From contig DYMU01000001.1 in the NCBI GenBank assembly GCA_020721445.1, positions 310,001-374,000 on the forward strand: a stretch of 64,000 bases of DNA, in the 5' to 3' direction. Origin of the DNA: Gemmobacter nectariphilus (GTDB lineage: Bacteria; Pseudomonadota; Alphaproteobacteria; Rhodobacterales; Rhodobacteraceae). Within the stretch, counting starts at the first letter, position 1; each line of letters opens with the position of its first letter. The notes under the pieces are model-generated. The model saw only the letters and a list, made by a program, of their open reading frames with translations, was not told the origin of the DNA and did not search any database. A program made the translations under genes and the position numbers. Shown here in pieces: positions 36,370-46,045 of the stretch.

Positions 36370-37617
36370 ATGCCCCGTTTCGATGCCGAACTGACCGACC
36401 GCCTGATCCGCTACGCCGCCATCGACAGCCAAAGCGACGCGGCCTCGCCCAGCGCCCCCTCGACCGCCCGGCAATGGGATATCCTGCGCCTGCTGGAAAC
36501 CGAACTGACCCAGATCGGCGCGGCGGATGTGCAACTGACCGATTATGGCACCGTGCTGGCCACCATCCCCGGCACGGCCCCCGGCCCCACCATCGGCCTT
36601 CTGGCCCATGTCGACACCGCGCCGCAATTCAACGCCACCGGCGTCAAGACCCGCATCATCCGCGGCTACAACGGCGGCGACATCAGCTTTCCCGATGCCC
36701 CCGGCCTGACCCTGTCGCCGGCTGACTTTCCCTATCTGGCCACCCGACAGGGTCATGACATCATCACCGCCTCGGGCACCACGCTTCTGGGCGCCGATGA
36801 CAAGGCCGGCGTCGCCATCCTGATGACCGCCGCCCGCCACCTGCTGGAAAACCCTGCCATCCCGCATGGCCCCATCCGCATCGCCTTTACCGCCGATGAA
36901 GAAATCGGCCGCGGCGTCGATGCGCGCCTGCCAGCCGACCTTGCCGCCGACTTCGCCTATACCTTCGATGGCGGCGCGGTGGGTGAGGTGGAATACGAAA
37001 GCTTCTCTGCCGATGCCGCGGTGGTCACCATAAAGGGCGTCAGCATCCACCCCGGCACCGCCATGGGCAAGATGGTCAACGCCATAACCCTTGCCGCCAA
37101 GATCATCGCCACCCTGCCGCAAGCCACCATGACGCCCGAAACCACCTCTGGCCGCGACGGCTTTATCCACCCGACCGAGATGGCCGGCGGATCGTCGGAC
37201 ATGACCCTGCACTTCATCCTGCGCGACTTTGAACGCGCCGGCCTTGCGCAAAAGGGCGACATCCTGCGCCAGGTCTGCGCCGCCGTGCAGGCCACCGAAC
37301 CGCGCGCCGAAATCACCTGCACCATCACGCCACAATACCGCAACATGCGCTATTGGCTGGAAACCGACATGACCCCGGTCGAGCTTGCCCGCCGCGCCTG
37401 CACCCGGATCGGGATCACGCCGGTCAGCGTGCCGATCAGGGGCGGCACCGATGGCTCGCGGCTGACCGAAATGGGCGTGCCCTGCCCCAACCTGTTCACC
37501 GGCATGCAAAACGTCCACGGACCGCTGGAATATGTCTCGGTGCAGGATATGGCGCAGGCCACCGACCTGTGCCTTGCGCTGGTGCAAGAGGCCGCAACCC
37601 AGCCGCATCCGGCGTGA
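36370..37617 (+). CDS. pepT: Peptidase T (aminotripeptidase)
   Basis: 415-residue M20 zinc peptidase that removes the N-terminal residue of tripeptides. It has LLAHVDTAPQFNATGV with the metal His and catalytic Asp, TTLLGADDKAGVAILM (bridging Asp), FTADEEIGRGVDA (catalytic Glu and metal Glu), YTFDGGAVGEVEYESF and the final metal His in MQNVHGPLEYVS. The ATG at 36370 starts the catalytic domain as expected; 19 in-frame codons upstream are rejected for lack of a signal. Cytosolic peptide turnover. Confidence 0.95.
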   Translation: MPRFDAELTDRLIRYAAIDSQSDAASPSAPSTARQWDILRLLETELTQIGAADVQLTDYGTVLATIPGTAPGPTIGLLAHVDTAPQFNATGVKTRIIRGYNGGDISFPDAPGLTLSPADFPYLATRQGHDIITASGTTLLGADDKAGVAILMTAARHLLENPAIPHGPIRIAFTADEEIGRGVDARLPADLAADFAYTFDGGAVGEVEYESFSADAAVVTIKGVSIHPGTAMGKMVNAITLAAKIIATLPQATMTPETTSGRDGFIHPTEMAGGSSDMTLHFILRDFERAGLAQKGDILRQVCAAVQATEPRAEITCTITPQYRNMRYWLETDMTPVELARRACTRIGITPVSVPIRGGTDGSRLTEMGVPCPNLFTGMQNVHGPLEYVSVQDMAQATDLCLALVQEAATQPHPA

Positions 37618-37660
37618 CCGCCGCCCGCAAAGACCACCGCAAAGCAGGATAGACGCACCG

Positions 37661-38323
37661 ATGGCCCACCCGGTTTCCCCCTATCTTGAGCCGGGGTTCT
37701 ACGACGACGCCCTCGCCAAAGGCCGCCACCGCGACATCGTCGGCGGCAGGTGGGATGAAACCGGGCGCATCCAGATGCAGCTTTTGCGCGACGCCGGCAT
37801 GCAGCCGCATCACCACCTGCTGGATATCGGCGCAGGCGCGCTGCGGCTGGGCTGCAAGGCGGTGCCCTATCTGCACCCCGGCCACTACTGGGCCACCGAT
37901 GCCAGCCGCGCCCTGATGCTGCGGGGCCGCGCGGTGGAACTGGCCGATCCCGCCCGCCTGCCCGAAGATCACCTGATCGAGGACGCCACGTTTGCCTTTC
38001 CCGGCGTGCCGCAAACCATCGACTTTGCCATCGCCTTCGGTGTCTTCACCCATCTGCCACCGGCCAGCCTGCAAACGGCGCTTGCCACGGCCCGCCCGCA
38101 CCTTTGCAAGCTGCAAGCCCTTTTGCTGACGGTGTTTCTTGCCCCGCCAGACCGTGCCGGGGCCGCGTTTCGCCAGGCCGATGGCGTCGTCACCCACCCG
38201 GGTCGCCCGCCCTATCACAGCACCGGCGATCAGGTGCAGGCCACGGCCTCAGCCGCCGGATGGGCCGCGCGCCCGTCATCGGTCATCTTGCCGCGTGGAC
38301 AAGCGTTGTGGATCCTGAACTGA
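37661..38323 (+). CDS. Class I SAM-dependent methyltransferase
   Basis: 220-residue protein with a seven-strand methyltransferase core: motif I LLDIGAGALRLGCKAVPYL, motif II-like WATDASRALM, and a FAIAFGVFTHLPPASL segment where motif IV should be. The substrate-binding parts are not diagnostic. It follows pepT closely (43 bp) on the same strand, perhaps in an operon, and lies before the operator array of sucC. The ATG at 37661 has AGGA upstream. Substrate unknown. Confidence 0.75.
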   Translation: MAHPVSPYLEPGFYDDALAKGRHRDIVGGRWDETGRIQMQLLRDAGMQPHHHLLDIGAGALRLGCKAVPYLHPGHYWATDASRALMLRGRAVELADPARLPEDHLIEDATFAFPGVPQTIDFAIAFGVFTHLPPASLQTALATARPHLCKLQALLLTVFLAPPDRAGAAFRQADGVVTHPGRPPYHSTGDQVQATASAAGWAARPSSVILPRGQALWILN

Positions 38324-38368
38324 TCCACCACACCGCCTGGCGAATCGGCATCTGCTGCGCCGCGTACC

Positions 38369-38446
38369 TGTGATCACACCCCCAAAACCCGCCGTGTGAT
38401 CACAGCCTGACTGGCTGTGATCACAGCCATAATTCCTGTGATCACA
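38369..38446. promoter_or_regulatory. Array of four identical TGTGATCACA palindromes upstream of sucC
   Basis: Perfect 10-bp palindromes at 38369-38378, 38395-38404, 38416-38425 and 38437-38446. Start-to-start spacing is 26, 21 and 21 bp, so three sites lie on one face of the helix two turns apart. Several have extra flanking symmetry (site 3 reads GCTGTGATCACAGC). They sit 108-186 bp before the sucC start. The half-site TGTGA/TCACA is CRP-like but lacks the 6-bp spacer of the CRP consensus. The regulator is unknown to me. Confidence 0.85.
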
Positions 38447-38483
38447 GATGGAGCTTTTTCCGAAGAATTCCCGTTGTTTCGCA

Positions 38484-38500
38484 CAAAGCCAATTGGTTTG
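38484..38500. promoter_or_regulatory. Second dyad in the sucC leader
   Basis: CAAA-g-CCAATTGG-TTTG, with the perfect core CCAATTGG at 38489-38496, 54 bp before the sucC start and close to where the core promoter must be. It could be a promoter-proximal operator separate from the TGTGATCACA sites. Confidence 0.4.
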
Positions 38501-38554
38501 CGCCCAATTTCGTGGCATCACGCTCGAAATATAACGACCCATAGGACGCAATCC

Positions 38555-39748
38555 ATGAACATCCACGAATATCAGGCCAAGGCGCTTCTGCGGTCCTATG
38601 GGGTTCCCGTCTCGGACGGCCGCGTGGTGCTGCGCGGCGAAGAGGCCAAGACCGCCGCGGGCGAACTGGATGGGCCGCTTTGGGTGGTCAAGGCGCAAAT
38701 CCATGCCGGCGGCCGCGGCAAGGGCAGCTTTGTCGAACCCGAAGCCAGCGAAAAAGGCGGCGTCCGCATCGCCCGGTCGGTGGGCGAGGCTGCCGAATTC
38801 GCCCGCCAGATGCTGGGCCGCACGCTGGTGACGCTGCAAACCACCCCGGCCGGCAAGCAGGTCAACCGCATCTACATCGAAGACGGCTCGGACATTCAGC
38901 GCGAGCTGTATCTTGCCATGCTGATCGACCGCGTCTCCAGCCGGATTTCCTTCGTCGTCTCAACCGAAGGCGGCATGTCGATCGAAGACGTGGCACATGA
39001 CACGCCGGAAAAGATCCTGTCCTTCACCGTCGATCCGGCCTCGGGCCTGTCCGATTTCCACGGCCGCCGTGTCGCGTTTGAACTGGGGCTGGAAGGCAAC
39101 CGGATCAAGCAATGCGTCGCACTGGTGAAGAACCTGTATCGGCTGTTTGTCGAAAAAGACATGGAGATGCTGGAAATCAACCCTCTGGTGGTCACCACCG
39201 ACGGCAACCTGAAATGCCTTGACGCCAAGATGGGCTTTGACTCGAACGCGCTCTATCGCCACGCCGACATCATCGCGCTGCGCGACGAATCCGAGGAAGA
39301 CCCGAAGGAACTGGCCGCGTCGAAGTTTGATCTGAACTACATCGCGCTGGATGGCGAAATTGGCTGCATGGTCAACGGCGCGGGCCTTGCCATGGCCACG
39401 ATGGACATCATCAAGCTGTACGGCGCCGAACCGGCAAACTTCCTTGACGTGGGCGGCGGTGCCACCAAGGAAAAGGTGACCGAGGCGTTCAAGATCATCA
39501 CCTCTGACCCCAACGTCAAAGGCATCCTTGTCAACATCTTCGGCGGCATCATGCGCTGTGACATCATCGCCGAAGGCGTGATCGCCGCGGTGAAAGAGGT
39601 CGGGTTGCAGGTGCCGCTGGTGGTCCGGCTGGAAGGCACCAATGTCGAGCTTGGCAAAGAGATCATCAACAAGTCCGGCCTGAACGTCATCGCCGCCGAC
39701 AACCTGTCCGATGCGGCCCAGAAGATTGTCAAAGCGGTGAAAGGGTAA
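38555..39748 (+). CDS. sucC: Succinyl-CoA ligase, ADP-forming, beta subunit
   Basis: 397-residue ATP-grasp subunit that with SucD interconverts succinyl-CoA and succinate, with ATP formation. It starts [20 protein letters not shown], has the nucleotide loop [15 protein letters not shown], and [20 protein letters not shown], and ends with [16 protein letters not shown] and the Cys-containing [20 protein letters not shown] stands 8 bases before the ATG at 38555. First gene of the suc block, following a long promoter with four palindromes. Also the point where succinyl-CoA from Mcm enters. Confidence 0.97.
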   Translation: MNIHEYQAKALLRSYGVPVSDGRVVLRGEEAKTAAGELDGPLWVVKAQIHAGGRGKGSFVEPEASEKGGVRIARSVGEAAEFARQMLGRTLVTLQTTPAGKQVNRIYIEDGSDIQRELYLAMLIDRVSSRISFVVSTEGGMSIEDVAHDTPEKILSFTVDPASGLSDFHGRRVAFELGLEGNRIKQCVALVKNLYRLFVEKDMEMLEINPLVVTTDGNLKCLDAKMGFDSNALYRHADIIALRDESEEDPKELAASKFDLNYIALDGEIGCMVNGAGLAMATMDIIKLYGAEPANFLDVGGGATKEKVTEAFKIITSDPNVKGILVNIFGGIMRCDIIAEGVIAAVKEVGLQVPLVVRLEGTNVELGKEIINKSGLNVIAADNLSDAAQKIVKAVKG

Positions 39749-39753
39749 ACGTC

Positions 39754-39957
39754 ATGCGCATCTCTCTCGTCTGTGGTCTGATCAGCCTGTCGGCCCTTGC
39801 GGCCTGCGGTGTCGGCGTTGGGGCCAATATCTCGGGCGTCGACGACCATATCGCGGTCTGCCAGGAACAGTCCGACATGGCGCGCGCTGGCAAGGTTCCC
39901 ACCGGCGAGATTGCGATTTCCTGCCCTGCCCACGGAATTGGTGACTACGGCCACTAA
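39754..39957 (+). CDS. Small lipoprotein inserted between sucC and sucD
   Basis: 67-residue lipoprotein: signal [18 protein letters not shown] with lipobox LAAC (Cys18), then a mature part with [20 protein letters not shown] and a conserved-looking [13 protein letters not shown] tail. Two further Cys could form a disulphide. It begins 5 bp after the sucC stop with AAAGGG as the ribosome site, so it is part of the suc transcript. The function is unknown; an outer-membrane-facing lipoprotein is odd company for a cytosolic enzyme. Confidence 0.72.
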   Translation: MRISLVCGLISLSALAACGVGVGANISGVDDHIAVCQEQSDMARAGKVPTGEIAISCPAHGIGDYGH

Positions 39958-40037
39958 GGCTGCGTCACCGGGCAGGCAGACCCTTCGCGGGCGGCAGATG
40001 TGGCCCGAAATGAAACGTATCTCTTCAGGAGGCCCCG

Positions 40038-40922
40038 ATGGCCGTTCTCGTCAACGCAAATACCAAGGTGATCTGCCAAGGCTTTACCGGCAGCCAGGGC
40101 ACGTTCCATTCGGAACAGGCCATCGCTTACGGCACCAAGATGGTCGGCGGTGTGACCCCCGGCAAGGGCGGCAGCCTGCACCTTGACCTTCCGGTGTTCA
40201 ACTCGGTGCATGAAGCGAAAGCCAAGACCGAAGCCAACGCATCGGTGATCTACGTCCCGCCGCCCTTCGCCGCCGACAGCATCCTTGAGGCGATTGACGC
40301 CGAGATGGAACTGATCGTCTGCATCACCGAAGGCATCCCTGTGCTGGACATGATGCGCGTCAAGCGCGCGCTGCAAGGCTCGAAATCCCGCCTGATCGGG
40401 CCGAACTGCCCCGGCGTGATGACCCCGGGCGAATGCAAGATCGGCATCATGCCGGGCTCCATCTTCTCGCGCGGGTCGGTCGGCGTGGTGTCACGTTCCG
40501 GCACCCTGACCTATGAGGCCGTCAAGCAGACCACCGACGTGGGCCTTGGCCAATCCTCTGCCGTCGGCATCGGCGGCGACCCGATCAAGGGGTCTGAACA
40601 CATTGACATCCTCGAGATGTTCCTTGCCGACCCGGAAACCCATTCCATCATCATGATCGGCGAAATCGGCGGTTCCGCCGAAGAAGAAGCCGCGCAATTC
40701 CTGGCGGATGAAAAGAAACGCGGCCGCTGGAAGCCGACCGCCGGTTTCATCGCCGGCCGCACTGCCCCCCCCGGCCGCCGCATGGGCCATGCCGGTGCCA
40801 TCGTTGCCGGTGGCAAGGGCGATGCCGAATCCAAGATCGAGGCGATGCTGGCCGCCGGCATCATCGTGGCCGACAGCCCGGCCGGTCTGGGCGAGGCCGT
40901 GTTGAAAGCCATCGGCAAGTAA
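40038..40922 (+). CDS. sucD: Succinyl-CoA ligase, alpha subunit
   Basis: 294-residue subunit with the phosphohistidine. CoA-binding domain at the N-terminus ([25 protein letters not shown]-like PGKGGSLHL), then [20 protein letters not shown], and the phosphorylated His251 in [22 protein letters not shown] a few bases before the ATG at 40038. Downstream of the small lipoprotein gene by 80 bp; still in the suc operon. Confidence 0.97.
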   Translation: MAVLVNANTKVICQGFTGSQGTFHSEQAIAYGTKMVGGVTPGKGGSLHLDLPVFNSVHEAKAKTEANASVIYVPPPFAADSILEAIDAEMELIVCITEGIPVLDMMRVKRALQGSKSRLIGPNCPGVMTPGECKIGIMPGSIFSRGSVGVVSRSGTLTYEAVKQTTDVGLGQSSAVGIGGDPIKGSEHIDILEMFLADPETHSIIMIGEIGGSAEEEAAQFLADEKKRGRWKPTAGFIAGRTAPPGRRMGHAGAIVAGGKGDAESKIEAMLAAGIIVADSPAGLGEAVLKAIGK

Positions 40923-40950
40923 CGCAAGGACGCACAGGGGGGACAGGGTC

Positions 40951-41088
40951 ATGGACAATCGAACACGCATCGGCATCGCGTCCCTGCTGGCGCTGACCGC
41001 CCTGCTGGTTCTGATCGTGCCCTTCACGCTTGACCGCGCCCGGCCCAACCTGCCGCTGACCGAAGCCATCCAGACCCTGTTGAACTGA
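40951..41088 (+). CDS. 45-residue single-pass membrane microprotein
   Basis: Very short frame, MDNRTRIGIASLLALTALLV then LIVPFTLDRARPNLPLTEAI and QTLLN. One helix of about 20 hydrophobic residues (8-27) is followed by a polar tail. ACAGGG before the ATG and the place between sucD (28 bp earlier) and sucA (82 bp later) in the same direction support translation. No family known to me. A membrane tether or small regulator of the 2-oxoglutarate dehydrogenase complex is conceivable (speculation). Confidence 0.6.
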   Translation: MDNRTRIGIASLLALTALLVLIVPFTLDRARPNLPLTEAIQTLLN

Positions 41089-41100
41089 ACACATCGACAG

Positions 41101-41132
41101 GGGGCAGAATTTTCGCAGAAAATTCGTGCCCC
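41101..41132. other. Long hairpin upstream of sucA
   Basis: GGGGCA-GAATTTTC (41101-41114), loop GCA, GAAAATTC-G-TGCCCC (41118-41132): a 14-bp stem with one bulged G, ending 38 bases before the sucA start. No T-run follows. It may be an attenuator, RNase site or stabiliser separating sucCD from sucAB. Confidence 0.6.
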
Positions 41133-41170
41133 CACCCCATCCGGCGCCACCCAAAGGAGAGGTGCAAGAT

Positions 41171-44128
41171 ATGACCGAGCAATCCCCCAACAGCCAATTC
41201 CGTGCAGGATCTTTCCTTGACGGGGCCAATGCCGAATACATCGACCAGTTGCAGGCCCGCCACGCCACCGATCCGGCCTCGGTCGATCCGCAATGGGCCG
41301 AGTTCTTTCGCAGCCTTGGCGACTCTGATCTGGATGCCAAGCGCGCCGCCCATGGCCCGTCCTGGGCGCGTGCCGACTGGCCCCCCACCCCCACCGATGA
41401 CCTGACCGCCGCGATGACCGGCGAATGGCCCGCCGCCCCGGTCAAGGAAGCCAAGGCAACCGCGCAAAAGATCGTCGCCAAAGCCGAAGACAATGGCGTC
41501 AGCCTGACCGATGCTCAGGTGCAGCGCGCCGTGCTCGACTCTATCCGCGCCCTGATGATCATCCGCGCCTACCGCATCCGTGGCCACCTGATCGCCGACG
41601 TTGATCCCCTGGGCATGCGCGACAAGACCCCTCACCCGGAACTTGACCCGCGCTCCTACGGCTTTACCGATGCCGACATGGACCGGCCCGTTTTCCTTGA
41701 CAAGGTGCTGGGTCTGGAAGTGGCCAGCATGCGCCAGATCATGGATATCGTGAAGCGCACCTATTGCGGCACATTTGCCCTGCAATACATGCATATTTCC
41801 GATCCCGAACAGGCAAGCTGGCTGAAAGAGCGGATCGAAGGCTATGGCAAAGAGATCGCCTTCACCCGCGAAGGCCGCCGCGCCATCCTGAACAAGCTGG
41901 TCGAGGCCGAGGGTTTCGAGAAGTTCCTGCACGTCAAATACATGGGCACCAAACGCTTTGGCCTTGATGGCGGCGAGGCGCTGATCCCGGCGATGGAAGC
42001 CATCATCAAGCGCGGCGGTCAGTTGGGCCTGAAGGAAATCGTCGTCGGCATGCCGCACCGTGGCCGCCTGTCGGTGCTGGCCAATGTGATGAGCAAACCC
42101 TATCGCGCGATTTTCCACGAATTTCAGGGCGGCTCTTACAAACCCGAAGACGTCGATGGCTCGGGCGATGTGAAATACCACCTTGGCGCGTCGTCGGACC
42201 GCGAATTTGATGGCAACAAGGTCCACCTGTCGCTGACCGCCAACCCCAGCCACCTTGAGGCCGTCAACCCGGTGGTGCTGGGCAAGGTCCGCGCCAAGCA
42301 GGACCAGTTCAACGATACCGACCGCACGATGGTTCTGCCCATATTGTTGCATGGCGATGCGGCCTTTGCCGGTCAGGGCGTTGTGGCCGAATGCTTCGGC
42401 CTGTCGGGCCTGAAGGGCCACCGCACCGGCGGCACCATCCATATCGTGGTCAACAACCAGATCGGCTTTACCACCGCGCCGGCGTTCAGCCGCTCGTCGC
42501 CCTATCCCACCGACATCGCCCTGATGGTCGAGGCGCCGATTTTCCACGTCAACGGCGACGACCCCGAGGCGGTGGTGCATGCCGCCAAGGTGGCGATCGA
42601 GTTTCGCCAGAAGTTCCACAAGGACGTGGTACTGGATATCTTCTGCTACCGTCGCTTTGGTCACAACGAAGGCGACGAGCCGATGTTCACCAACCCGGCG
42701 ATGTATACCACGATCAAAAAGCACAAGACGACGCTGCAACGCTATACCGAACGTCTGGTGCAAGATGGCCTGATCCCCGAAGGCGAGATCGAGGACATGA
42801 AGGCCGCCTTTCAGGCCCGCCTGAACGAAGAGTTCGAGGCCGGCCGGTCGTTCAAGCCCAACAAGGCCGACTGGCTGGATGGCCGCTGGTCCGGCTTTGA
42901 CCGCGACAGCGAAGACCAAAACGCCAGTCACACCGCGATCAAGCCCGAAACCATGGCCGAAATCGGCGTCGCGCTGACCCGCGCGCCCGAAGGCTTTGAC
43001 CTGCACAAGACCGTGGGCCGCCTGCTCGACGCCAAGGCCAAAATGTTTGCCGAAGGTCGCGGCTTTGACTGGGCCACCGCCGAGGCGCTTGCCTTTGGCA
43101 GTCTGGTCTCGGAAGGCTTCCCCGTGCGCCTGTCGGGGCAGGACTGCACCCGCGGCACCTTCAGCCAGCGCCACTCGGGTCTGGTCGATCAGACCACCGA
43201 AGAACGCTACTACCCGCTGAACCACATTCGGGCAGGGCAAGCCCGGTTCGATGTGATCGACTCGATGCTGTCGGAATATGCGGTGCTGGGCTTTGAATAT
43301 GGCTACACCTTGTCGGAACCCAACGCCCTGACGCTGTGGGAAGCCCAGTTTGGCGATTTCGCCAATGGTGCGCAGATCATGTTTGATCAGTTCATCAACT
43401 CGGGCGAAAGCAAGTGGTTGCGGATGTCGGGTCTGGTCTGCCTGTTGCCACATGGCTACGAAGGTCAGGGGCCGGAACACTCCTCCGCCCGGCCGGAACG
43501 GTTCTTGCAGATGTCGGCCAACGACAACTGGATCGTGGCCAATGTCTCGACCCCGGCCAACTACTTCCACATCCTGCGCCGCCAGATCCACCGCCGCTTC
43601 CGCAAGCCGCTGATCCTGATGACGCCGAAATCGCTGCTGCGCCACCCGATGTGCGTCAGCGACGCCACCGCGTTCACCACCGGGTCAAAGTTCCGCCGCG
43701 TGCTTTGGGATGATGCGCAAAAGGGCCATTCCGACCTGACGCTGAAACCCGATGACCAGATCAAGCGCGTCGTCATGTGCTCGGGCAAGGTTTACTACGA
43801 CCTGCTGGCCGAACGCGATGCGCGCGGTGCCGATGACATTTACCTCTTGCGGCTGGAACAGTTCTATCCGTTCCCGGTTCAATCGCTGGTCAAGCAACTC
43901 GGGCGCTTCAAATCCGCCGAGGTGATCTGGTGCCAGGAAGAGCCGAAGAACCAAGGCTACTGGACCTTTGTCGAGCCGAACATCGAATGGGTGCTGACCA
44001 AGATCGGCGCCAGCCATGCCCGCCCGCGCTATGTCGGCCGTGCGGCCGCCGCCTCGCCCGCCACTGGCCTTGCCAGCCGCCACAAGGCCGAACAAGACGC
44101 CCTGGTGTCCGAGGCCCTGACACTCTGA
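41171..44128 (+). CDS. sucA: 2-oxoglutarate dehydrogenase E1
   Basis: 985-residue thiamine-dependent E1 that decarboxylates 2-oxoglutarate and passes the succinyl group to SucB. It has the N-terminal E2-binding stretch ([24 protein letters not shown]), the phosphate/TPP elements [20 protein letters not shown] and [15 protein letters not shown] with [17 protein letters not shown], then [20 protein letters not shown] and [11 protein letters not shown] near the end. Ribosome site AAAGGAGAGG precedes the ATG at 41171. Follows the 41101-41132 hairpin. Confidence 0.97.
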   Translation: MTEQSPNSQFRAGSFLDGANAEYIDQLQARHATDPASVDPQWAEFFRSLGDSDLDAKRAAHGPSWARADWPPTPTDDLTAAMTGEWPAAPVKEAKATAQKIVAKAEDNGVSLTDAQVQRAVLDSIRALMIIRAYRIRGHLIADVDPLGMRDKTPHPELDPRSYGFTDADMDRPVFLDKVLGLEVASMRQIMDIVKRTYCGTFALQYMHISDPEQASWLKERIEGYGKEIAFTREGRRAILNKLVEAEGFEKFLHVKYMGTKRFGLDGGEALIPAMEAIIKRGGQLGLKEIVVGMPHRGRLSVLANVMSKPYRAIFHEFQGGSYKPEDVDGSGDVKYHLGASSDREFDGNKVHLSLTANPSHLEAVNPVVLGKVRAKQDQFNDTDRTMVLPILLHGDAAFAGQGVVAECFGLSGLKGHRTGGTIHIVVNNQIGFTTAPAFSRSSPYPTDIALMVEAPIFHVNGDDPEAVVHAAKVAIEFRQKFHKDVVLDIFCYRRFGHNEGDEPMFTNPAMYTTIKKHKTTLQRYTERLVQDGLIPEGEIEDMKAAFQARLNEEFEAGRSFKPNKADWLDGRWSGFDRDSEDQNASHTAIKPETMAEIGVALTRAPEGFDLHKTVGRLLDAKAKMFAEGRGFDWATAEALAFGSLVSEGFPVRLSGQDCTRGTFSQRHSGLVDQTTEERYYPLNHIRAGQARFDVIDSMLSEYAVLGFEYGYTLSEPNALTLWEAQFGDFANGAQIMFDQFINSGESKWLRMSGLVCLLPHGYEGQGPEHSSARPERFLQMSANDNWIVANVSTPANYFHILRRQIHRRFRKPLILMTPKSLLRHPMCVSDATAFTTGSKFRRVLWDDAQKGHSDLTLKPDDQIKRVVMCSGKVYYDLLAERDARGADDIYLLRLEQFYPFPVQSLVKQLGRFKSAEVIWCQEEPKNQGYWTFVEPNIEWVLTKIGASHARPRYVGRAAAASPATGLASRHKAEQDALVSEALTL

Positions 44129-44199
44129 TCGCCGCAGGGCCCACCCGGCCCTGCCCGCCCCCGTCTAGACCGCCCGAAGTGGCGCAGAGGAAGAAGAAA

Positions 44200-45444
44200 A
44201 TGACCGACGTGATGGTTCCCGCCCTTGGCGAATCCGTGTCCGAGGCCACCGTATCGACCTGGTTCAAGAAGCCGGGCGATGCGGTCAAGCAAGACGAAAT
44301 GCTGTGCGAGCTGGAAACCGACAAGGTCTCGGTCGAAGTGCCCGCCCCGGTGTCGGGCGTGCTGGCCGAGATTCTGGTGCCCGAAGGCACCACCGTCGCC
44401 GCCAACGCAAGGCTTGGCATCATCACCGAAGGCGCCACCGCCACCACCAAGGCCGAGCCCAAGGCAACCGACGCAACCGCCGTCAACTCTCCCGGCGCCG
44501 GACCGGAAACCCCCGCCCTGCGCGCCGATGTCGAAGATGCCCCCTCCGCCAAAAAGGCGATGGCCGAGGCCGGACTTTCGCCCGATCAGGTGCAGGGCAG
44601 CGGCCGCGATGGCCGCATCATGAAGGAAGACGTGGCCCGCGCGGTGGACCACGCCCCCACCCCCGCCCCGATGCCGACGCCCGCCCCCGCCCCCGCCCCC
44701 GCCCCGGCCTCCGTGCCGCGCGGCCCGGTGGCCGCCGATGACGCCGCCCGCGAGGAACGCGTCAAGATGACCCGCCTGCGCGCCACCATCGCCCGTCGCC
44801 TGAAAGACGCGCAAAACAGCGCCGCCATGCTGACCACCTATAACGAGGTGGACATGTCCGGCATCATGGCCCTGCGCAACGAATACAAGGACGCCTTCGA
44901 GAAAAAGCACGGCGTCAAGCTGGGCTTCATGTCCTTCTTCGTCAAAGCCTGCACCCATGCCCTGAAAGAGGTGCCCGAGGTCAACGCCGAAATCGACGGC
45001 GGCGACATCATCTACAAACACTACGTCCACATGGGCGTGGCCGTCGGCACCCCCTCGGGCCTTGTCGTGCCCGTGGTCCGCGACGCCGACCAGATGGGCT
45101 TTTCGCAGATCGAGAAAAAGATCGCCGAACTGGGGGCCCGCGCCCGTGACGGCAAGCTGAGCATGGCCGAAATGCAGGGTGGGTCGTTCACCATCTCGAA
45201 CGGCGGCGTCTACGGCTCGCTGATGTCCTCGCCCATCCTGAACCCGCCGCAATCGGGCATCCTCGGCATGCACAAGATCCAGGACCGCCCCGTCGTGGTA
45301 AACGGCCAGATCGTCATCCGCCCGATGATGTATCTCGCGCTCAGCTACGACCACCGGATTGTGGACGGCAAAGGCGCGGTGACGTTCCTTGTGCGCGTGA
45401 AAGAGGCGCTGGAAGACCCGCGCCGCTTGCTGATGGATTTGTGA
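44200..45444 (+). CDS. sucB: Dihydrolipoamide succinyltransferase (E2)
   Basis: 414-residue E2 core protein. A lipoyl domain (lipoylated Lys42 in [15 protein letters not shown]) comes first, then an E3/E1-binding domain ([20 protein letters not shown]), a 20-odd-residue Pro/Ala linker ([18 protein letters not shown]) and the catalytic domain with [15 protein letters not shown] (active His). GAGGAAG precedes the ATG at 44200. The codon choice in the linker (repeats of CCCGCC) looks slippage-prone. Co-transcribed with sucA; lpd is 1.1 kb downstream. Confidence 0.97.
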   Translation: MTDVMVPALGESVSEATVSTWFKKPGDAVKQDEMLCELETDKVSVEVPAPVSGVLAEILVPEGTTVAANARLGIITEGATATTKAEPKATDATAVNSPGAGPETPALRADVEDAPSAKKAMAEAGLSPDQVQGSGRDGRIMKEDVARAVDHAPTPAPMPTPAPAPAPAPASVPRGPVAADDAAREERVKMTRLRATIARRLKDAQNSAAMLTTYNEVDMSGIMALRNEYKDAFEKKHGVKLGFMSFFVKACTHALKEVPEVNAEIDGGDIIYKHYVHMGVAVGTPSGLVVPVVRDADQMGFSQIEKKIAELGARARDGKLSMAEMQGGSFTISNGGVYGSLMSSPILNPPQSGILGMHKIQDRPVVVNGQIVIRPMMYLALSYDHRIVDGKGAVTFLVRVKEALEDPRRLLMDL

Positions 45445-45453
45445 GGGTCAGCA

Positions 45454-45954
45454 ATGGGAACCAGAGGCTCGCATGCGGAACTTCTTTCCGAGTTTCATCG
45501 CCTCTGCGACGTCTTCGATTGCATGGATGAGTGCGCTTATCTTGGACACGACGACCCGGAGCGATTTGGCGGCCACAGGTTCGGCCCAATTGAAAGGCAG
45601 GCAGCCTTGGCAAGCGTCGCCACAAAGACCTCGACGCCCGCCCAGATCGTTTCCGGCGTCCGAGAGGCGCTGAACGATTGCTCCCTTGGTCTCCTCGATG
45701 TTCTTCGTCAGAACCCAATGCGGTTTCGAACGATCCTTGACAGCTATCGGTCCCAGACCGGGCGCGATTACTTCGATGATGCCGGCCATCCAAAGAAGTT
45801 GCTTAAGGCATTGCTCCGTCGCAACAAACTTAACGATGAGACAGAATATCGTCTTCTTCACGCCTTTCTCTGCGATTTCTCCTCTTCGATGACCGAAGCC
45901 GAACGCCAGAAGGGCGACGCGCTTTTAGCAGCATATCAGCCGAGAACCGAATGA
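45454..45954 (+). CDS. Hypothetical protein of lower GC
   Basis: 166-residue soluble protein, no signal or membrane segments, several Cys/His (FHRLCDVFDCMDECAYLGHD) and a helical C-terminus (KLLKALLRRNKLNDETEYRL, LCDFSSSMTEAE). I do not recognise it. The base composition is clearly lower in GC than its neighbours and codon use differs, which suggests acquisition. It follows sucB by 9 bp with a GAGGG ribosome site. An overlapping minus-strand frame (45448-45861) is weaker. Probably a foreign passenger in the suc-lpd operon. Confidence 0.6.
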   Translation: MGTRGSHAELLSEFHRLCDVFDCMDECAYLGHDDPERFGGHRFGPIERQAALASVATKTSTPAQIVSGVREALNDCSLGLLDVLRQNPMRFRTILDSYRSQTGRDYFDDAGHPKKLLKALLRRNKLNDETEYRLLHAFLCDFSSSMTEAERQKGDALLAAYQPRTE

Positions 45955-45958
45955 CTAA

Positions 45959-46024
45959 CCTCACCCCCACAGCCGCGCAAAGCGCCTCCCCTCCCCCTCG
46001 TGGGGAAGGGATGGGGGTGGGGGG
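45959..46024. repeat. GC-rich palindromic element (REP-like)
   Basis: CCTCACCCCCA on the left is matched by TGGGGGTGGGG on the right, with an inner TCCCCCTCGTGGGGA stem and a duplicate CTCCCCTCCC. It lies between the orphan gene and the MAPEG gene. Such imperfect hairpins are widespread in Alphaproteobacteria. Confidence 0.55.
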
Positions 46025-46045
46025 CACTTCCACCGAAGGCACCCC

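Noticed and set aside
38369..38446. CRISPR-like array upstream of sucC
   Set aside because: Repeats are only 10 bp and spacers about 11-16 bp, far below CRISPR sizes; read as operators.
41024..43645. 873-codon minus-strand open frame
   Set aside because: Antisense to sucA; low-complexity GHH/VDH composition; sucA is unambiguous.
44640..44720. Short tandem repeat within sucB
   Set aside because: It encodes the Pro/Ala interdomain linker typical of E2 proteins, not a mobile repeat.
45448..45861. 137-codon minus-strand frame opposite the orphan gene after sucB
   Set aside because: The plus-strand frame is longer, has a GAGGG site directly after sucB, and runs with the operon; still, coding on the minus strand cannot be fully excluded.
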